Source of the DNA: Legionella gratiana
Lineage (GTDB): Bacteria > Pseudomonadota > Gammaproteobacteria > Legionellales > Legionellaceae
DNA: 64,000 nucleotides
Assembly (NCBI RefSeq): GCF_001467695.1
Contig: NZ_LNYE01000022.1
Location: 186,001-250,000, forward strand
Direction of reading: 5' to 3'
The position numbers and the translations under genes are program-made. Shown piece after piece: positions 1 through 9,620 of the stretch; position 1 is the first letter of the stretch; the number at the start of each line of letters is the position of its first letter. The notes under the pieces were generated by a model. It was not told the origin of the DNA. It searched no databases and saw only the letters and a program-made list of their open reading frames with translations.

Positions 1-357
1 GAGATTGCTGCGGAACTTGGTGTGTCACTGGAAGAATATCATGAAATGCTGCAAGATTCCGTCAGCAGCCATTTATATGGTTTTGAAGATTTAGGGGTTA
101 CTGATGACGCACTACAAATAGATGAGGAATGTGCCTCTACTGAACCTCATGTCAATGTATTTCGTAATGACTTATTGAAACGTTTATCCGAAGTTATTCG
201 TGGATTACCTCATAAAGAAAAAATGGTTTTGTCATTATATTATGAGCAGGATTTAAATTTAAAAGAAATTGGAGAGGTTATAGGAGTGAGTGAATCTCGT
301 GTTTCACAAATTCTTAGCCAGGCAACACATCGTATAAAATCACGCTTACCGGAATAA
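1..357 (+). CDS. fliA: RNA polymerase sigma factor FliA (sigma-28), 3' part only
   Basis: The reading frame is open from the first base and ends at a TAA, so the gene enters from outside the window and only its last 118 codons are seen. The C-terminal region carries a sigma region 4: the motif GLPHKEKMVLSLYYEQDLN is followed by the helix-turn-helix LKEIGEVIGVSESRVSQI, which contacts the -35 element. The visible start of the fragment (EIAAELGVSLEEYHEML) matches sigma region 3 of FliA-type factors. FliA directs late flagellar gene transcription (flagellin, motors). The assignment over other sigma-70 family members rests on the short region 4 and the region 3 wording; the flagellar neighbours lie outside the window. 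Confidence 0.85.
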   Translation, partial: EIAAELGVSLEEYHEMLQDSVSSHLYGFEDLGVTDDALQIDEECASTEPHVNVFRNDLLKRLSEVIRGLPHKEKMVLSLYYEQDLNLKEIGEVIGVSESRVSQILSQATHRIKSRLPE

Positions 358-527
358 ATGAAGGAAATTAGACTTAATACTAACTATCTATCAAATTTTT
401 ATTCCTAGTTTTAATTAAATTTCATGCAAATAGATTTTTAAGCTCCCCTCAAATATTGGATTTAATTTTTTTCAACAAGTATATATAATTAGCACTTGGT
501 AAATAGTTTTAAATTGAAACTTAGTTT

Positions 528-1889
528 ATGGTGATGTTTATGCCTAAAAGTTATAAAAAAATACACGATCAAATAGCAAAACGATATCAGCTCAATTACT
601 TGAAAGATCCTACCTCCAATGCTTTGGCTGAAGATATTAACGATCTTACGCTTGATGATATTATTTGTTTATTAGAAGAGATCAGAGATACTCCAGAGCT
701 AATCAAATTATCTATTTCCTTATCGAGAAGAAGTGATTTATTTGATAAGTTGATCCTTATGAAAGGAGCTGTACCCCATGAATGGGTTTTAAGATTGCAT
801 ACATATAATATGGTGGCTCAATGTGAGGAACCTGGTTATGTAATCAGTAACTTGAATCGAAAAATAAGAGATGATGAGAATCACATTCATGAACATAGTT
901 GGCAACTTGCTTCTCGATTTTTGATGGGCGGTTTTAGGAATCATCAGTATGCAAAAACTGAAGATGGTCCTTTATTTAATCGCTTTAATTTAGTTCCTAC
1001 CAGTAAAGATGGCGTATCGGGGGAGAAATCTTCTAGAAAGGCAGTATTTGAAGGCAAAACAGGTATCAAAGAAATCAGCGATGAATTATATCAGCAAGGT
1101 GATTTAGTACATTATCCAATAGAAATTCCCCATAAAGTCGATACTAATCTTGCTTCTTATGTAGGAATGACGATAACGTTAGCACATACCTCGGAACGTC
1201 ACCATGAAAATTCTATCTTCTATGAGCAAACACAAGACATGGAAGCCAATTATGAAAATAATGAGCTGGCTGTTGAAGCTCAAAAATATACAGAAGAAGA
1301 GCATCTTGATGCGATAAATACAGCGATCACTACCCTAAAGCTTTTGAAATTATGTGATCAATTAGCGGAAGCAGGCTTTGAACGTTTTGATCGACATGTT
1401 GATCCAATTACAAAACAGTTTTCTCCAAATAATGTTCTTGAAACAGAATTATTACCAACAATTGCTATGTTGATATTACAAGAAAATGATACGTTTGTAG
1501 AATACCCAATGACAGCGGAATTATGCGGGAAATCTCAAAGTGAAATTCAAAATTTGATGACAAAGCATGCGAAGAGGAGTGAGGCATTAAAAAAGCTTAT
1601 TAATAATGCAATTACAGAGATGCATGAATCATCTTTGCTGCAACTTATCAAAGTATCTCAGCATAATCTAATTGAAAATTTATATACAGATTCTCCTAAA
1701 ACTTTAGCTGAGGATGCGCTGAACGTACTAGAAAGAAGAAAAAAAGAGGTGCCGAAACATGTAATTAGTAGGACTCTGGGATTTTTTTCTCCTGTACAAA
1801 CGAACATAGGGACTGAAGAGACAGAACTCAAGGGGCAATTTATGAAAAAGGGAACAGAAATTAATTCTGTGAGTTTGGTTTTGAATTAA
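528..1889 (+). CDS. hypothetical protein with a cupin-like histidine motif, possible effector
   Basis: A 453-residue soluble protein that I do not recognise as a named family. It has no signal peptide or membrane segment. Around residues 110-160 it has a histidine-rich stretch (DENHIHEHSWQLASRFLMGG) that resembles the metal-binding strand of small cupin-type dioxygenase folds. A second His pair (HTSERHHENSIF) falls about 100 residues later. Both are suggestive only. The C-terminal half is helical and polar and ends in a Lys/Glu-rich tail. Start choice is uncertain: ATGs at 528, 534 and 540 are in frame and none has a good ribosome binding site. The gene stands alone between fliA and prfB. Such solitary, AT-rich, family-less genes are common among Legionella secreted effectors, but that role is inference. 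Confidence 0.6.
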   Translation: MVMFMPKSYKKIHDQIAKRYQLNYLKDPTSNALAEDINDLTLDDIICLLEEIRDTPELIKLSISLSRRSDLFDKLILMKGAVPHEWVLRLHTYNMVAQCEEPGYVISNLNRKIRDDENHIHEHSWQLASRFLMGGFRNHQYAKTEDGPLFNRFNLVPTSKDGVSGEKSSRKAVFEGKTGIKEISDELYQQGDLVHYPIEIPHKVDTNLASYVGMTITLAHTSERHHENSIFYEQTQDMEANYENNELAVEAQKYTEEEHLDAINTAITTLKLLKLCDQLAEAGFERFDRHVDPITKQFSPNNVLETELLPTIAMLILQENDTFVEYPMTAELCGKSQSEIQNLMTKHAKRSEALKKLINNAITEMHESSLLQLIKVSQHNLIENLYTDSPKTLAEDALNVLERRKKEVPKHVISRTLGFFSPVQTNIGTEETELKGQFMKKGTEINSVSLVLN

Positions 1890-2101
1890 GTTTCACTCTA
1901 GAAGAAATAACGCCGCTGTTTTTTTACTTATTTTCACGGTAAAATCTGCGGTTTATCTTTGGCTATGCTCATGTAAAATCGTAGATTGTATGCCATGAAG
2001 CGGATCTAAGAAATTTGTGTTTTTTAAATCTAAATTCAGTTTTATTGCATCAACTACATTATGAGGCATTAACCTAATCACTATTTTTTAAGAGACATTA
2101 T

Positions 2102-3212
2102 ATGTTAGAAGTGAATCAAATTAGCCTTAATCTAGTGGATCTAGATAAGCGAGTATCAGCACTTAGGGGGTATCTTTGACTTTGATGCGAAACGTGAGCG
2201 TTTGGAAGAAGTTGTTCGTGAATTAGAGTCATCTACGATTTGGGATAATCCTGATGTGGCCCAAGCATTGGGCCGTGAGCAAACTCAGCTTGAGGCTCTT
2301 GTTTCTACTCTAACTCAATTAGGTCAATCCATTACTGATTTGAATGAATTATTTGAAATGGCTCGTGAAGAAAATGATGAGCAAGCAATCAATGAAATTA
2401 ATGAAGAATTACAGACCATAGAAAAAAAAGTAGCTGATTTAGAGTTTCGGCGTATGTTTTCAGGGAAAATGGATGATTCCAATGCCTATTTGGACATACA
2501 ATCCGGATCTGGTGGTACTGAAGCGCAGGATTGGGCTGAGATGTTATTACGCATGTATTTGCGCTGGGGTGAGCAACATGGATTTACAACGGAACTTATT
2601 GAATGTTCGCCTGGAGATGTTGCCGGTATTAAAAGCGCTACTGTTTATTTTCAAGGTGAGTATGCTTTTGGGTGGTTGCGTACTGAGACAGGAGTGCATC
2701 GCTTAGTACGAAAGTCACCTTTCGATTCAGGAAACAGGCGCCATACCTCTTTTGCTGCGGTTTTTGTCTCACCTGAAATAGATGATGATATTGATATAGA
2801 AATTAACCCAGCTGATTTACGCATTGATACATACCGAGCTTCTGGAGCGGGTGGCCAGCATGTAAACCGAACTGATTCTGCGGTACGAATAACGCATGCA
2901 CCAAGCGGTATTGTGGTACAATGTCAGACTGATCGAAGTCAACATCGCAATAAAGATCAGGCTATGAAGCAATTGCGTGCTAAGTTGTATGAATTGGAAA
3001 TGCAAAAGAAAAATGCAGAGCAGCAAGCATTAGAAGCCAGTAAATCTGATATAGGTTGGGGATCCCAGATTCGTTCTTATGTTTTGGATCAATCTCGTAT
3101 TAAAGATCTACGTACTGGTGTTGAAACAAGTAATACCCAAGCTGTTTTGGATGGTGCATTAGATCAATTTATTGAAGCCAGTTTAAAGGCAGGAGTAGGG
3201 CAGCATGACTGA
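2102..3212 (+). CDS. prfB: peptide chain release factor 2, with programmed +1 frameshift
   Basis: RF2 terminates translation at UGA and UAA. The gene begins with ATG at 2102, reads 25 codons to an in-frame TGA at 2177-2179, and resumes in the +1 frame at GAC 2178. The junction is CTT-TGA-C, preceded by an internal Shine-Dalgarno-like AGGGGG (2165-2170): the classic autoregulatory RF2 frameshift site. When RF2 is scarce, ribosomes pause at the UGA and slip forward. The full product is about 369 residues, normal for the family. It carries the tripeptide anticodon region near [14 protein letters not shown] and the catalytic GGQ loop (SGAGGQHVN). The end overlaps lysS by 8 bases, the prfB-lysS arrangement also seen in E. 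coli. Confidence 0.97.
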
Positions 3213-4698
3213 AGAACAAGTAGAACATTTAGATGAAAGTGAAGTTTACCATATTCGTAAACAAAAATTAGCAGAACTAAGAGCCCAAGGTTTTAATTTT
3301 CCAAACCAATTTCGCCGTGAACATTTAGCTCAGGAACTCATAAAAGAGTATGACTCATTAGATAAAGAAACATTAGCACAGAAACATATCAAAGTATCTG
3401 TAGCAGGTCGAATCGTTTTAAGACGGATTATGGGTAAGGCGAGCTTTTTTCATATTCAAGATTTTTCTGGACGCATACAAGTATATATTCGAGCTAATGA
3501 TCTTCCAGAACAGTATGAACAGTTTAAACATTGGGATTTGGGGGATATCGTTGGTGTTGGTGGAGAATTATTTAAAACAAATACAGGTGAGCTTACAGTA
3601 AATGCAGAGAGTATTGAATTATTAACCAAATCATTGCGGCCTTTACCGGACAAATTTCATGGCTTGGCCGATCAAGAAATGAGATATCGCAAACGTTATG
3701 TGGATTTAATTGCTAATGATGAAAGTCGCGTCACTTTCTTAATAAGATCGCGATTAATTCAAGCGCTTAGACAATTTATGGATAAGAATTATTTCTTGGA
3801 AGTTGAAACTCCAATGATGCATCCTATTCCTGGTGGTGCCTTGGCGCGTCCCTTTGTGACCCATCATCATACCTTGGATATGACCATGTATTTACGTATT
3901 GCACCTGAGCTTTATTTAAAGCGTCTCGTTGTGGGTGGTTTTGAGCGTGTTTACGAAATAAATCGTAATTTCCGTAATGAAGGCATTTCAACTCGTCATA
4001 ATCCTGAGTTTACCATGGTTGAGTTTTATCAAGCTTATGCAGACTATAAGGATTTGATGAATTTTACTGAGGAAATGATACGTTATCTTTGTAATACAGT
4101 ATTAGAAAGACGTCAGGTAGAATATCAAGGTCAAATTCTTGATTTTGATAAGCCATTTGCACGAATGACCGTGAAAGAGGCAATTTTACATTATCATCCT
4201 GAAATCAATGTGAAGCAGTTAGAAAGTGTAGTTTCCTGTCGCACTTTATTGGAAGAAAAAAAGCTACCCTATAAGGAAACTGACGGTATAGGAAAATTGC
4301 AAATTATCTTATTTGAAGAAACCGTTGAGCACCAACTGTTTCAGCCTACGTTTATCACAGGTTATCCTACAGAAATATCACCATTAGCACGCCGCAGTGA
4401 TCAGGATCCGGAGTTGACCGATCGTTTCGAATTTTTTATTGCCGGGCGTGAAATTGCCAATGGTTTTTCTGAGTTAAATGATGCAGAGGATCAAGCAGAA
4501 CGTTTTCGTAAACAAGTTGCAGAAAAAGATGCAGGGGATATGGAAGCGATGCATTTTGATAGTGATTATATCGAAGCTTTGGAATATGGATTGCCTCCTA
4601 CTGCAGGGGAAGGGATAGGTATTGATCGATTAGTGATGTTATTTACTAATTCACAGTCAATCCGCGACGTTATTCTGTTCCCTCATTTGCGACAATAA
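3205..4698 (+). CDS. lysS: lysyl-tRNA synthetase (class II)
   Basis: Charges tRNA-Lys with lysine. At 497 residues it has the normal class II length. An N-terminal OB-fold anticodon-binding domain covers about residues 60-155. The catalytic domain follows with motif 1 ([15 protein letters not shown]), motif 2 ([16 protein letters not shown]) and motif 3 ([14 protein letters not shown]). It starts inside the last codons of prfB (ATGACTGA overlap), so the two genes are very likely one transcript with translational coupling. A large palindrome follows 22 bases after the stop codon. Confidence 0.97.
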   Translation: MTEEQVEHLDESEVYHIRKQKLAELRAQGFNFPNQFRREHLAQELIKEYDSLDKETLAQKHIKVSVAGRIVLRRIMGKASFFHIQDFSGRIQVYIRANDLPEQYEQFKHWDLGDIVGVGGELFKTNTGELTVNAESIELLTKSLRPLPDKFHGLADQEMRYRKRYVDLIANDESRVTFLIRSRLIQALRQFMDKNYFLEVETPMMHPIPGGALARPFVTHHHTLDMTMYLRIAPELYLKRLVVGGFERVYEINRNFRNEGISTRHNPEFTMVEFYQAYADYKDLMNFTEEMIRYLCNTVLERRQVEYQGQILDFDKPFARMTVKEAILHYHPEINVKQLESVVSCRTLLEEKKLPYKETDGIGKLQIILFEETVEHQLFQPTFITGYPTEISPLARRSDQDPELTDRFEFFIAGREIANGFSELNDAEDQAERFRKQVAEKDAGDMEAMHFDSDYIEALEYGLPPTAGEGIGIDRLVMLFTNSQSIRDVILFPHLRQ

Positions 4699-4720
4699 CT
4701 CACATTAAGTGAATAAGACA

Positions 4721-4799
4721 TCATCCCGAACAAAGCGAGGGATCTCCCTGATGTGGCATTGTGCTAAACCAAGGAGATCCCTTGCTTTGTTCGGGATGA
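4721..4799. repeat. REP-like palindrome with 27-bp arms
   Basis: Arms at 4721-4747 and 4773-4799 are reverse complements over 27 bases with one mismatch, which would be a G-U pair in RNA. They are separated by a 25-base spacer. The arm contains ATCCCGAACAAAGC and GGGATCTCC. Its length and symmetry fit a dispersed palindromic (REP or MITE-like) element. It could also act as a transcription barrier after lysS. No convincing T-run follows, so I do not call it a simple terminator. Confidence 0.8.
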
Positions 4800-4870
4800 C
4801 GGTTTTGCGGACATACTTATTCTAAATTTAAAAAAAGGACTAATAATAAAAATATCAGGAGGATCTGGTT

Positions 4871-5956
4871 GTGACTTACTTCCAAAAAGTAATTGCATAC
4901 ATTCGAGAAACACAGGAAATGGCTTTATTTGCCACTATGGCAGATGCAAGATTATCAGCAGCGTTTCGCACATCACCGTTGTTTTATATCATGTTGCCTT
5001 TTATAGGCTTTTTATTAACTCTGAATGCCATGGCCAATGGATATCAACTTGCAAGAGCCAATAATAGGAATTTTGATCGGTGGTTCTTTTTTATTACTTC
5101 TATGACTTGCGCTACTTTAGCGAGCATCTCGCTTTATGGGGCAGCATTATCTGAAATTCTAAGTTTTACCTTTGCTGCAGGCCCCTGGTTCTTTTTTAGC
5201 AGTTTAATTGTTGGTTTAGCCAGTCAGTTAGTGATGTTTGGATTAAATTTACATAGAGTTTCTGAGTCACCTAAAGGAAGCATCCAACAGGCACATTATA
5301 TTCAAGCTACTTTTAATAATGCATTTGTTCTGAGTTTATTAACGACAGTTTTAGGAGCAGTTATTTTTGTGATGCTTTTCCCTGCTGTTGCTCCTGCAGC
5401 TGGTTCTGCTTTTGCAATAACAGCAGTAGTTCTGACCGCTTTGGATATCTTATGGCAAGTGATGCCTCAAAATCAAAAACAAAAAGTGAAAGAATGGTTT
5501 AATATAAATAAGCCGGATTTGGAGCAAGATGCAACGGCGAGTCAAAAGCAGCATGAGAAGTATGCAAACATCATCAATGATGAAAAAGAACCTCAACATC
5601 ATCGACTATTTACGCGCTGTGATTACAGTGCAGTGATTAGAACGATGAAGGTCGATGAAGCAAAAAATTATTTGTCAACGCTCATTCAGTATAAATTAAA
5701 TACATTTGGAAGACATATCAGTTTACACGATGAAAAAACGAAGGATAAGGTTTTCCTTTTAAACCAATTATTAAATGTTATAGAAGGTTCTGTTGAAATT
5801 TCTAGAAAAGATATTATGGCAATGTATCCTTTAGCTTTTCAAAGTTTCTGGGCTGAAAAAGGGGAAGTAGAACAATTATTTGATGCAGTAATTATGTTGC
5901 AGAATAAGTGTCGAACTGAAGAAATTAGAACGTTGCGTGCTGTAATTTCTTGTTAG
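4871..5956 (+). CDS. hypothetical multi-pass membrane protein
   Basis: Starts at GTG 4871 behind a strong AGGAGG site (4858-4863). The 361-residue product has about five hydrophobic segments in its first 200 residues, for example around 35-55, 70-90, 100-125, 150-175 and 178-195. These are followed by a soluble, charged C-terminal half of about 165 residues, predicted helical and cytosolic. I do not recognise a family. A membrane anchor plus a cytosolic domain, in a region with other effector-like genes, would fit a Legionella-specific protein or a membrane-inserting effector; nothing proves it. It is the first gene of the accessory stretch after lysS. Confidence 0.65.
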   Translation: MTYFQKVIAYIRETQEMALFATMADARLSAAFRTSPLFYIMLPFIGFLLTLNAMANGYQLARANNRNFDRWFFFITSMTCATLASISLYGAALSEILSFTFAAGPWFFFSSLIVGLASQLVMFGLNLHRVSESPKGSIQQAHYIQATFNNAFVLSLLTTVLGAVIFVMLFPAVAPAAGSAFAITAVVLTALDILWQVMPQNQKQKVKEWFNINKPDLEQDATASQKQHEKYANIINDEKEPQHHRLFTRCDYSAVIRTMKVDEAKNYLSTLIQYKLNTFGRHISLHDEKTKDKVFLLNQLLNVIEGSVEISRKDIMAMYPLAFQSFWAEKGEVEQLFDAVIMLQNKCRTEEIRTLRAVISC

Positions 5957-6005
5957 CAGTGATGATATATCAATGAATAGGATAAAATTCACTCAAACGT
6001 TTATT

Positions 6006-6066
6006 TAACGTGAGTTCGATATAAAAATAAAGATATCGAACTGAGTTTATTTAGAACTCATGTTAT
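6006..6066. repeat. palindromic repeat, degenerate member of a dispersed family
   Basis: TAACGTGAGTTCGATAT (6006-6022) faces ATATCGAACTGAG (6033-6045), making a stem of about 10 bp. It is followed by a half copy, GAACTCATGTTAT, at about 6054-6066. The core TAACGTGAGTTCGA is the reverse complement of the TCGAACTCACGTTA that closes the hairpins at 32681 and 53117. I therefore read it as a diverged, inverted member of the same family. Confidence 0.55.
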
Positions 6067-6120
6067 TTAATCTATATTATTAGTTAAAAATTTTTTTATA
6101 ATTTTATCCAGAGAGTGAAG

Positions 6121-8010
6121 ATGTCTTTTAAATACCGTGCAATTACAGCAAATTGTGGCAATGATGCAATTGGGTCCGTAGCCAGTCAACAAATTACTGA
6201 TTTACTTATAAAGGATGAAGCTGATTTTTTTATCGTTAATTGTCAGGAAACTGATTTTAATAAAACCAAAGAGCAATTAGAAAGTCGAACTCCCAAGGGG
6301 TATACAATAGAATGCTTGTCTCAAATGGCGACTCATACTAAATTTGGAACGCAATTCCATCATAACACGGGAATTACCTCATTTATTATTTACAAAAAGG
6401 ATCTGATAATTAGTTCGATTCATGTTGTTGAGGCACGACGTGAAGAGAGTCGATTAAAAGGTGGCTCTGGATACAATAAAGGCGGTTTAGTGACCGATTT
6501 TACCATCACCGGATCTGATGGTAAAGGTATTAAGATACAAACAGTTAGTGGCCATTTGGATGCAAGTAAAAAGATAAAACGTAATCAAGATTGGCATACT
6601 CTTTATAAGGCAACCTTAAAAAACGTAAAAACATGGGATGATCTTGTTGATGCTTGTCCTCATTTATTGCTTTCTGGCTATGATGCAAATACTAGAAATC
6701 AACTTGATGATGAGGATAACGAGAAGAACATGTGGGATAGTCCTGATGATTATCCAGAAATACAGGCACTTTATCATGCTTCGCTTGGAGGAGTCCATTA
6801 TAGTAGGCAGTATACCTACAATCATGTGTTTGAACCTCATGATGTGAGGGACCCTAATCGACTTGGTTATGCAGCACGGGGAATGTTGGACTTTGTTGGG
6901 GTTTCTGATGGTCGTATCGGTCAGAAAGAAGTCATCACGAATCAGCAAGTTATTCAAATCCAACCTGAGAATGGTACAAGGCGAGATCACAGTGTGATTG
7001 TTAGTCCCATCCAAGATTACACACTACTTTCTCCTTTTGAACGCGTTAAAAATCAAGTTGCCGCTCGATTACAAGGCGTGGCGCCTCAATTGGCTTGTGA
7101 CATTCGTGCATTTAAAGAAAATGAGAAAGAAAAATTAGTAGAAATCTATAAGGATTACTTAAATCCCGATGGATTATTAGATAAAGCGATTGCTTTACAT
7201 ACAAGAAAATTGGAAAGTTTTAATCGCCTCAATGGCCTACTGATAAATAGCTCCATTCAACAAGAGATTGCCGATGTTCTATTTGGCGAATGGTTTACAG
7301 GAAATGCAAAAAAAGACAGGCAGCAACAAGAATTAATGCGCGCATTTCTGGATTCCTTGAGTTCTTGTGCACATGAATCAGGGATGGGCGTTCGTCTGAG
7401 TTTATATAAACAATTGAAAAGTAAGATTACTAAAAATGAACCAATAAATGCTGTAGATGAGTTTAAAAATTTGGCAGTTAATCATTATATCAAACTATAT
7501 AATTCATTTGCCGAAGCTTTAGAAAAAGAAAACAAGAACGATTTTATGCTTGACTTGAAGGAAAGAGGTGCAAACATTTTAAAACAACTTGATATGATTG
7601 CACATCATAAAGATCTTAATGCATTGAAAAAATTAGATCCCAATAAACTCGATATGCTCACTCATATTGTTGAGCGATGTGGCGATGCTTATGAGAAGTT
7701 AGAGAGAGGTGAGAAAACAGAACCGGTTACAGAGGAGTTAACTCAATTGTCTCATGAGGCTAGAGGAAGCAGCTCTATCCTTTGGCAAGCTTTAGGGGAT
7801 TCTTTAGATTTATTTGTGCGTCTGATTTCATTTATTTCTCGTTTATTATCCAATGGAGAAACTTCCGCTAGTGCTGAAAATACCAGTTTAGAAATTGTTC
7901 AGGATAAAAGACTGTCTGATTCTATACTAGACTATAAAACCGCTTTAAAAGCGATGACTCCTCAAGATGAGGATGGAGAGCAAAACGAAAATGAAATGGA
8001 TTTAAGATAG
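6121..8010 (+). CDS. endonuclease/exonuclease/phosphatase (EEP) fold protein, candidate effector
   Basis: About 629 residues. The first 300 carry the EEP (DNase I / inositol-phosphatase) motif series in order: ITANCGN near the N-terminus, NCQETD at about 43 (metal-binding Glu), SGHLDAS at about 143 (catalytic His), SGYDANTR at about 185 (the GDxN position), then GMLDFVGV and RRDHSVIV at about 287 (the terminal S/DH motif). The fold hydrolyses phosphodiester or phosphoinositide phosphate bonds; the substrate here is unknown. The remaining 330 residues are mostly helical and Lys/Glu-rich and end in a glutamate-rich tail (QDEDGEQNENEMDLR), which resembles the E-block of Dot/Icm substrates. No signal peptide is seen. 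ATG 6121, behind GAGAG, is preferred over GTG 6115. The effector role is inference; the fold call is fairly firm. Confidence 0.75.
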   Translation: MSFKYRAITANCGNDAIGSVASQQITDLLIKDEADFFIVNCQETDFNKTKEQLESRTPKGYTIECLSQMATHTKFGTQFHHNTGITSFIIYKKDLIISSIHVVEARREESRLKGGSGYNKGGLVTDFTITGSDGKGIKIQTVSGHLDASKKIKRNQDWHTLYKATLKNVKTWDDLVDACPHLLLSGYDANTRNQLDDEDNEKNMWDSPDDYPEIQALYHASLGGVHYSRQYTYNHVFEPHDVRDPNRLGYAARGMLDFVGVSDGRIGQKEVITNQQVIQIQPENGTRRDHSVIVSPIQDYTLLSPFERVKNQVAARLQGVAPQLACDIRAFKENEKEKLVEIYKDYLNPDGLLDKAIALHTRKLESFNRLNGLLINSSIQQEIADVLFGEWFTGNAKKDRQQQELMRAFLDSLSSCAHESGMGVRLSLYKQLKSKITKNEPINAVDEFKNLAVNHYIKLYNSFAEALEKENKNDFMLDLKERGANILKQLDMIAHHKDLNALKKLDPNKLDMLTHIVERCGDAYEKLERGEKTEPVTEELTQLSHEARGSSSILWQALGDSLDLFVRLISFISRLLSNGETSASAENTSLEIVQDKRLSDSILDYKTALKAMTPQDEDGEQNENEMDLR

Positions 8011-8012
8011 AT

Positions 8013-8040
8013 AAAGCATCCTTGCTTTATAACTTCTTTT
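8013..8040 (+). terminator. weak hairpin terminator candidate
   Basis: ATAAAGCA-TCCT-TGCTTTAT forms an 8-bp stem just after the EEP gene stop, followed by a short pyrimidine/T stretch (CTTCTTTT). It sits in a 53-base gap between converging genes. Confidence 0.45.
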
Positions 8041-8063
8041 AGATGTGGTTGCCCTAAGTTTTA

Positions 8064-9437
8064 TTAATGTTTTGGCAGTGCTACAAATAAGGAGCCTGCG
8101 TGATTTAGCTCATTTGCCTCTATACCAGCTTGGTCACCTTCTCCCTTATAAACGTCCACATGTGCCCCCATAATGGCGCCGCCTGCGTCTTGAGCCACAC
8201 ACCATGAAGTAGCTTTTTGACAGTTATAGATAAAATTCATTCCAATAGGAATGACCTTGTGATCTGTTGCGCAAGAAGCGTGTGGTGTTAGAGAAATATT
8301 TTCTGAGCCGTAAGGTCCACCAGCTTCTTTAGCAAAAAATACAAAGCTTTGATCGCGATTTCGTAAGTCGGTAGCTCTATTGCGGTTAAGAGGGTTATCT
8401 AGATATTTGCGGATTAGCTTTTCTGATGCAGCACTTTGCTTAATTTTTTTAGATACATTACAGCGCAACTTTGCTTCATCATGACATTTAGGATCTTTAG
8501 CACAACGTTCTATTGTATCAAGATTGCCCCCGCAGGTTGGATCTTGGGCGCATTGGACTATACGGCCAAGCATGGTGCGTGGTCTACCGTTGGCGCCATC
8601 GTAATTGAGACGAAATAATTGACCATCAAGAATTAATGAACCAGATCCTTGAAGCATTAAAAAAGATGGGTCATTGGGATCTTTAACATAGCCAATTACA
8701 TATTGTGGATTTAAAGCTCCATGATCAATTTCTTCTCGGTCTGGCACTACAGAGTATGTGCCATCGGCATTTTTCAGACAAAATCCACGTACCATTTTGG
8801 TAAGTGGGTCAACGCCGCAAAGAGGCGCTTTTAAATTAAATTTTTTGCATTCCAAAGCGACATTTACAACGCCTGGATTACTATAGATAGGATGTACAAA
8901 TGCTCCACCACGTTTGGTACGGGCTTCAATAGCGGTTGGGGCGTAATAGGCCGTAAATTGAAATTCACCTTTTTTAAATCCTGCATGATTTTCTGGCCAG
9001 CCATCGCTTTTATACCAGTCAAATTCCGTTTTGATGTTCGATAAAAATTTTTGAAAATTGCCATCAGCAGCTTTTGCAAGCATGAGCATTTTTTTGTTAG
9101 TATCAAGACACCATTCTCGGCGCTTGAATTTATGTCCAGCAATGGTCACTGTCTGAAATCCACCATAGTTTTTATTGCAGTTTTCGATCTGATTATTTAA
9201 TGCTTTAATCACTTCATCCATATTGCCCACGGGGTTATTTGACGGCAATTCTGATGCGGAAATTTTATGAAATTTAAAGCGCAATACACCAGGCTCTTTG
9301 GCGGCCATTTTCTGTCTGGTGGTAAAGTCTGCGAACCTTCTAATATCTAAACAGCGCTGGATTGGATCAGCAGGCAGGGCTGCTTGAGCAATGATGCTAA
9401 AAGTCATGAGTGCCATTATTAAAGCTGATTGAAACAT
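8064..9437 (-). CDS. mltA: membrane-bound lytic murein transglycosylase A
   Basis: Cleaves the MurNAc-GlcNAc bond of peptidoglycan, giving 1,6-anhydromuropeptides. The 457-residue product has a signal peptide (about residues 1-19, cut after AQA) with no lipobox Cys, so it is probably periplasmic rather than a lipoprotein. The MltA core is visible at FTAYYAPTAIEAR and in the substrate-groove region before VIGYVKDPND. The C-terminal 3D domain ends in VAQDAGGAIMGAHVDVYKG with its conserved Asp residues. The length exceeds E. coli MltA (about 365) because of inserted Cys-rich segments around residues 295-330 (CAQDPTCGG, CAKDPKCHD), which could form extra disulfides. It is flanked by divergent or convergent unrelated genes and is probably monocistronic. 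Confidence 0.9.
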   Translation of the reverse strand: MFQSALIMALMTFSIIAQAALPADPIQRCLDIRRFADFTTRQKMAAKEPGVLRFKFHKISASELPSNNPVGNMDEVIKALNNQIENCNKNYGGFQTVTIAGHKFKRREWCLDTNKKMLMLAKAADGNFQKFLSNIKTEFDWYKSDGWPENHAGFKKGEFQFTAYYAPTAIEARTKRGGAFVHPIYSNPGVVNVALECKKFNLKAPLCGVDPLTKMVRGFCLKNADGTYSVVPDREEIDHGALNPQYVIGYVKDPNDPSFLMLQGSGSLILDGQLFRLNYDGANGRPRTMLGRIVQCAQDPTCGGNLDTIERCAKDPKCHDEAKLRCNVSKKIKQSAASEKLIRKYLDNPLNRNRATDLRNRDQSFVFFAKEAGGPYGSENISLTPHASCATDHKVIPIGMNFIYNCQKATSWCVAQDAGGAIMGAHVDVYKGEGDQAGIEANELNHAGSLFVALPKH

Positions 9438-9620
9438 GGGTATCCTTTACTATGAAAGATTCGGAAAAAAAGTAATTCTTAGAGCTTACAGGAGATGCGA
9501 CTGAGACTCAAATCTGATTTTTAATGTTCTGTATTAGTTGAACTTGAGATACACATAGTACGAATTCATATAACAAAGGCTATACTTGTTTACAGAATTG
9601 TAAAATTAATATCAAAGATT

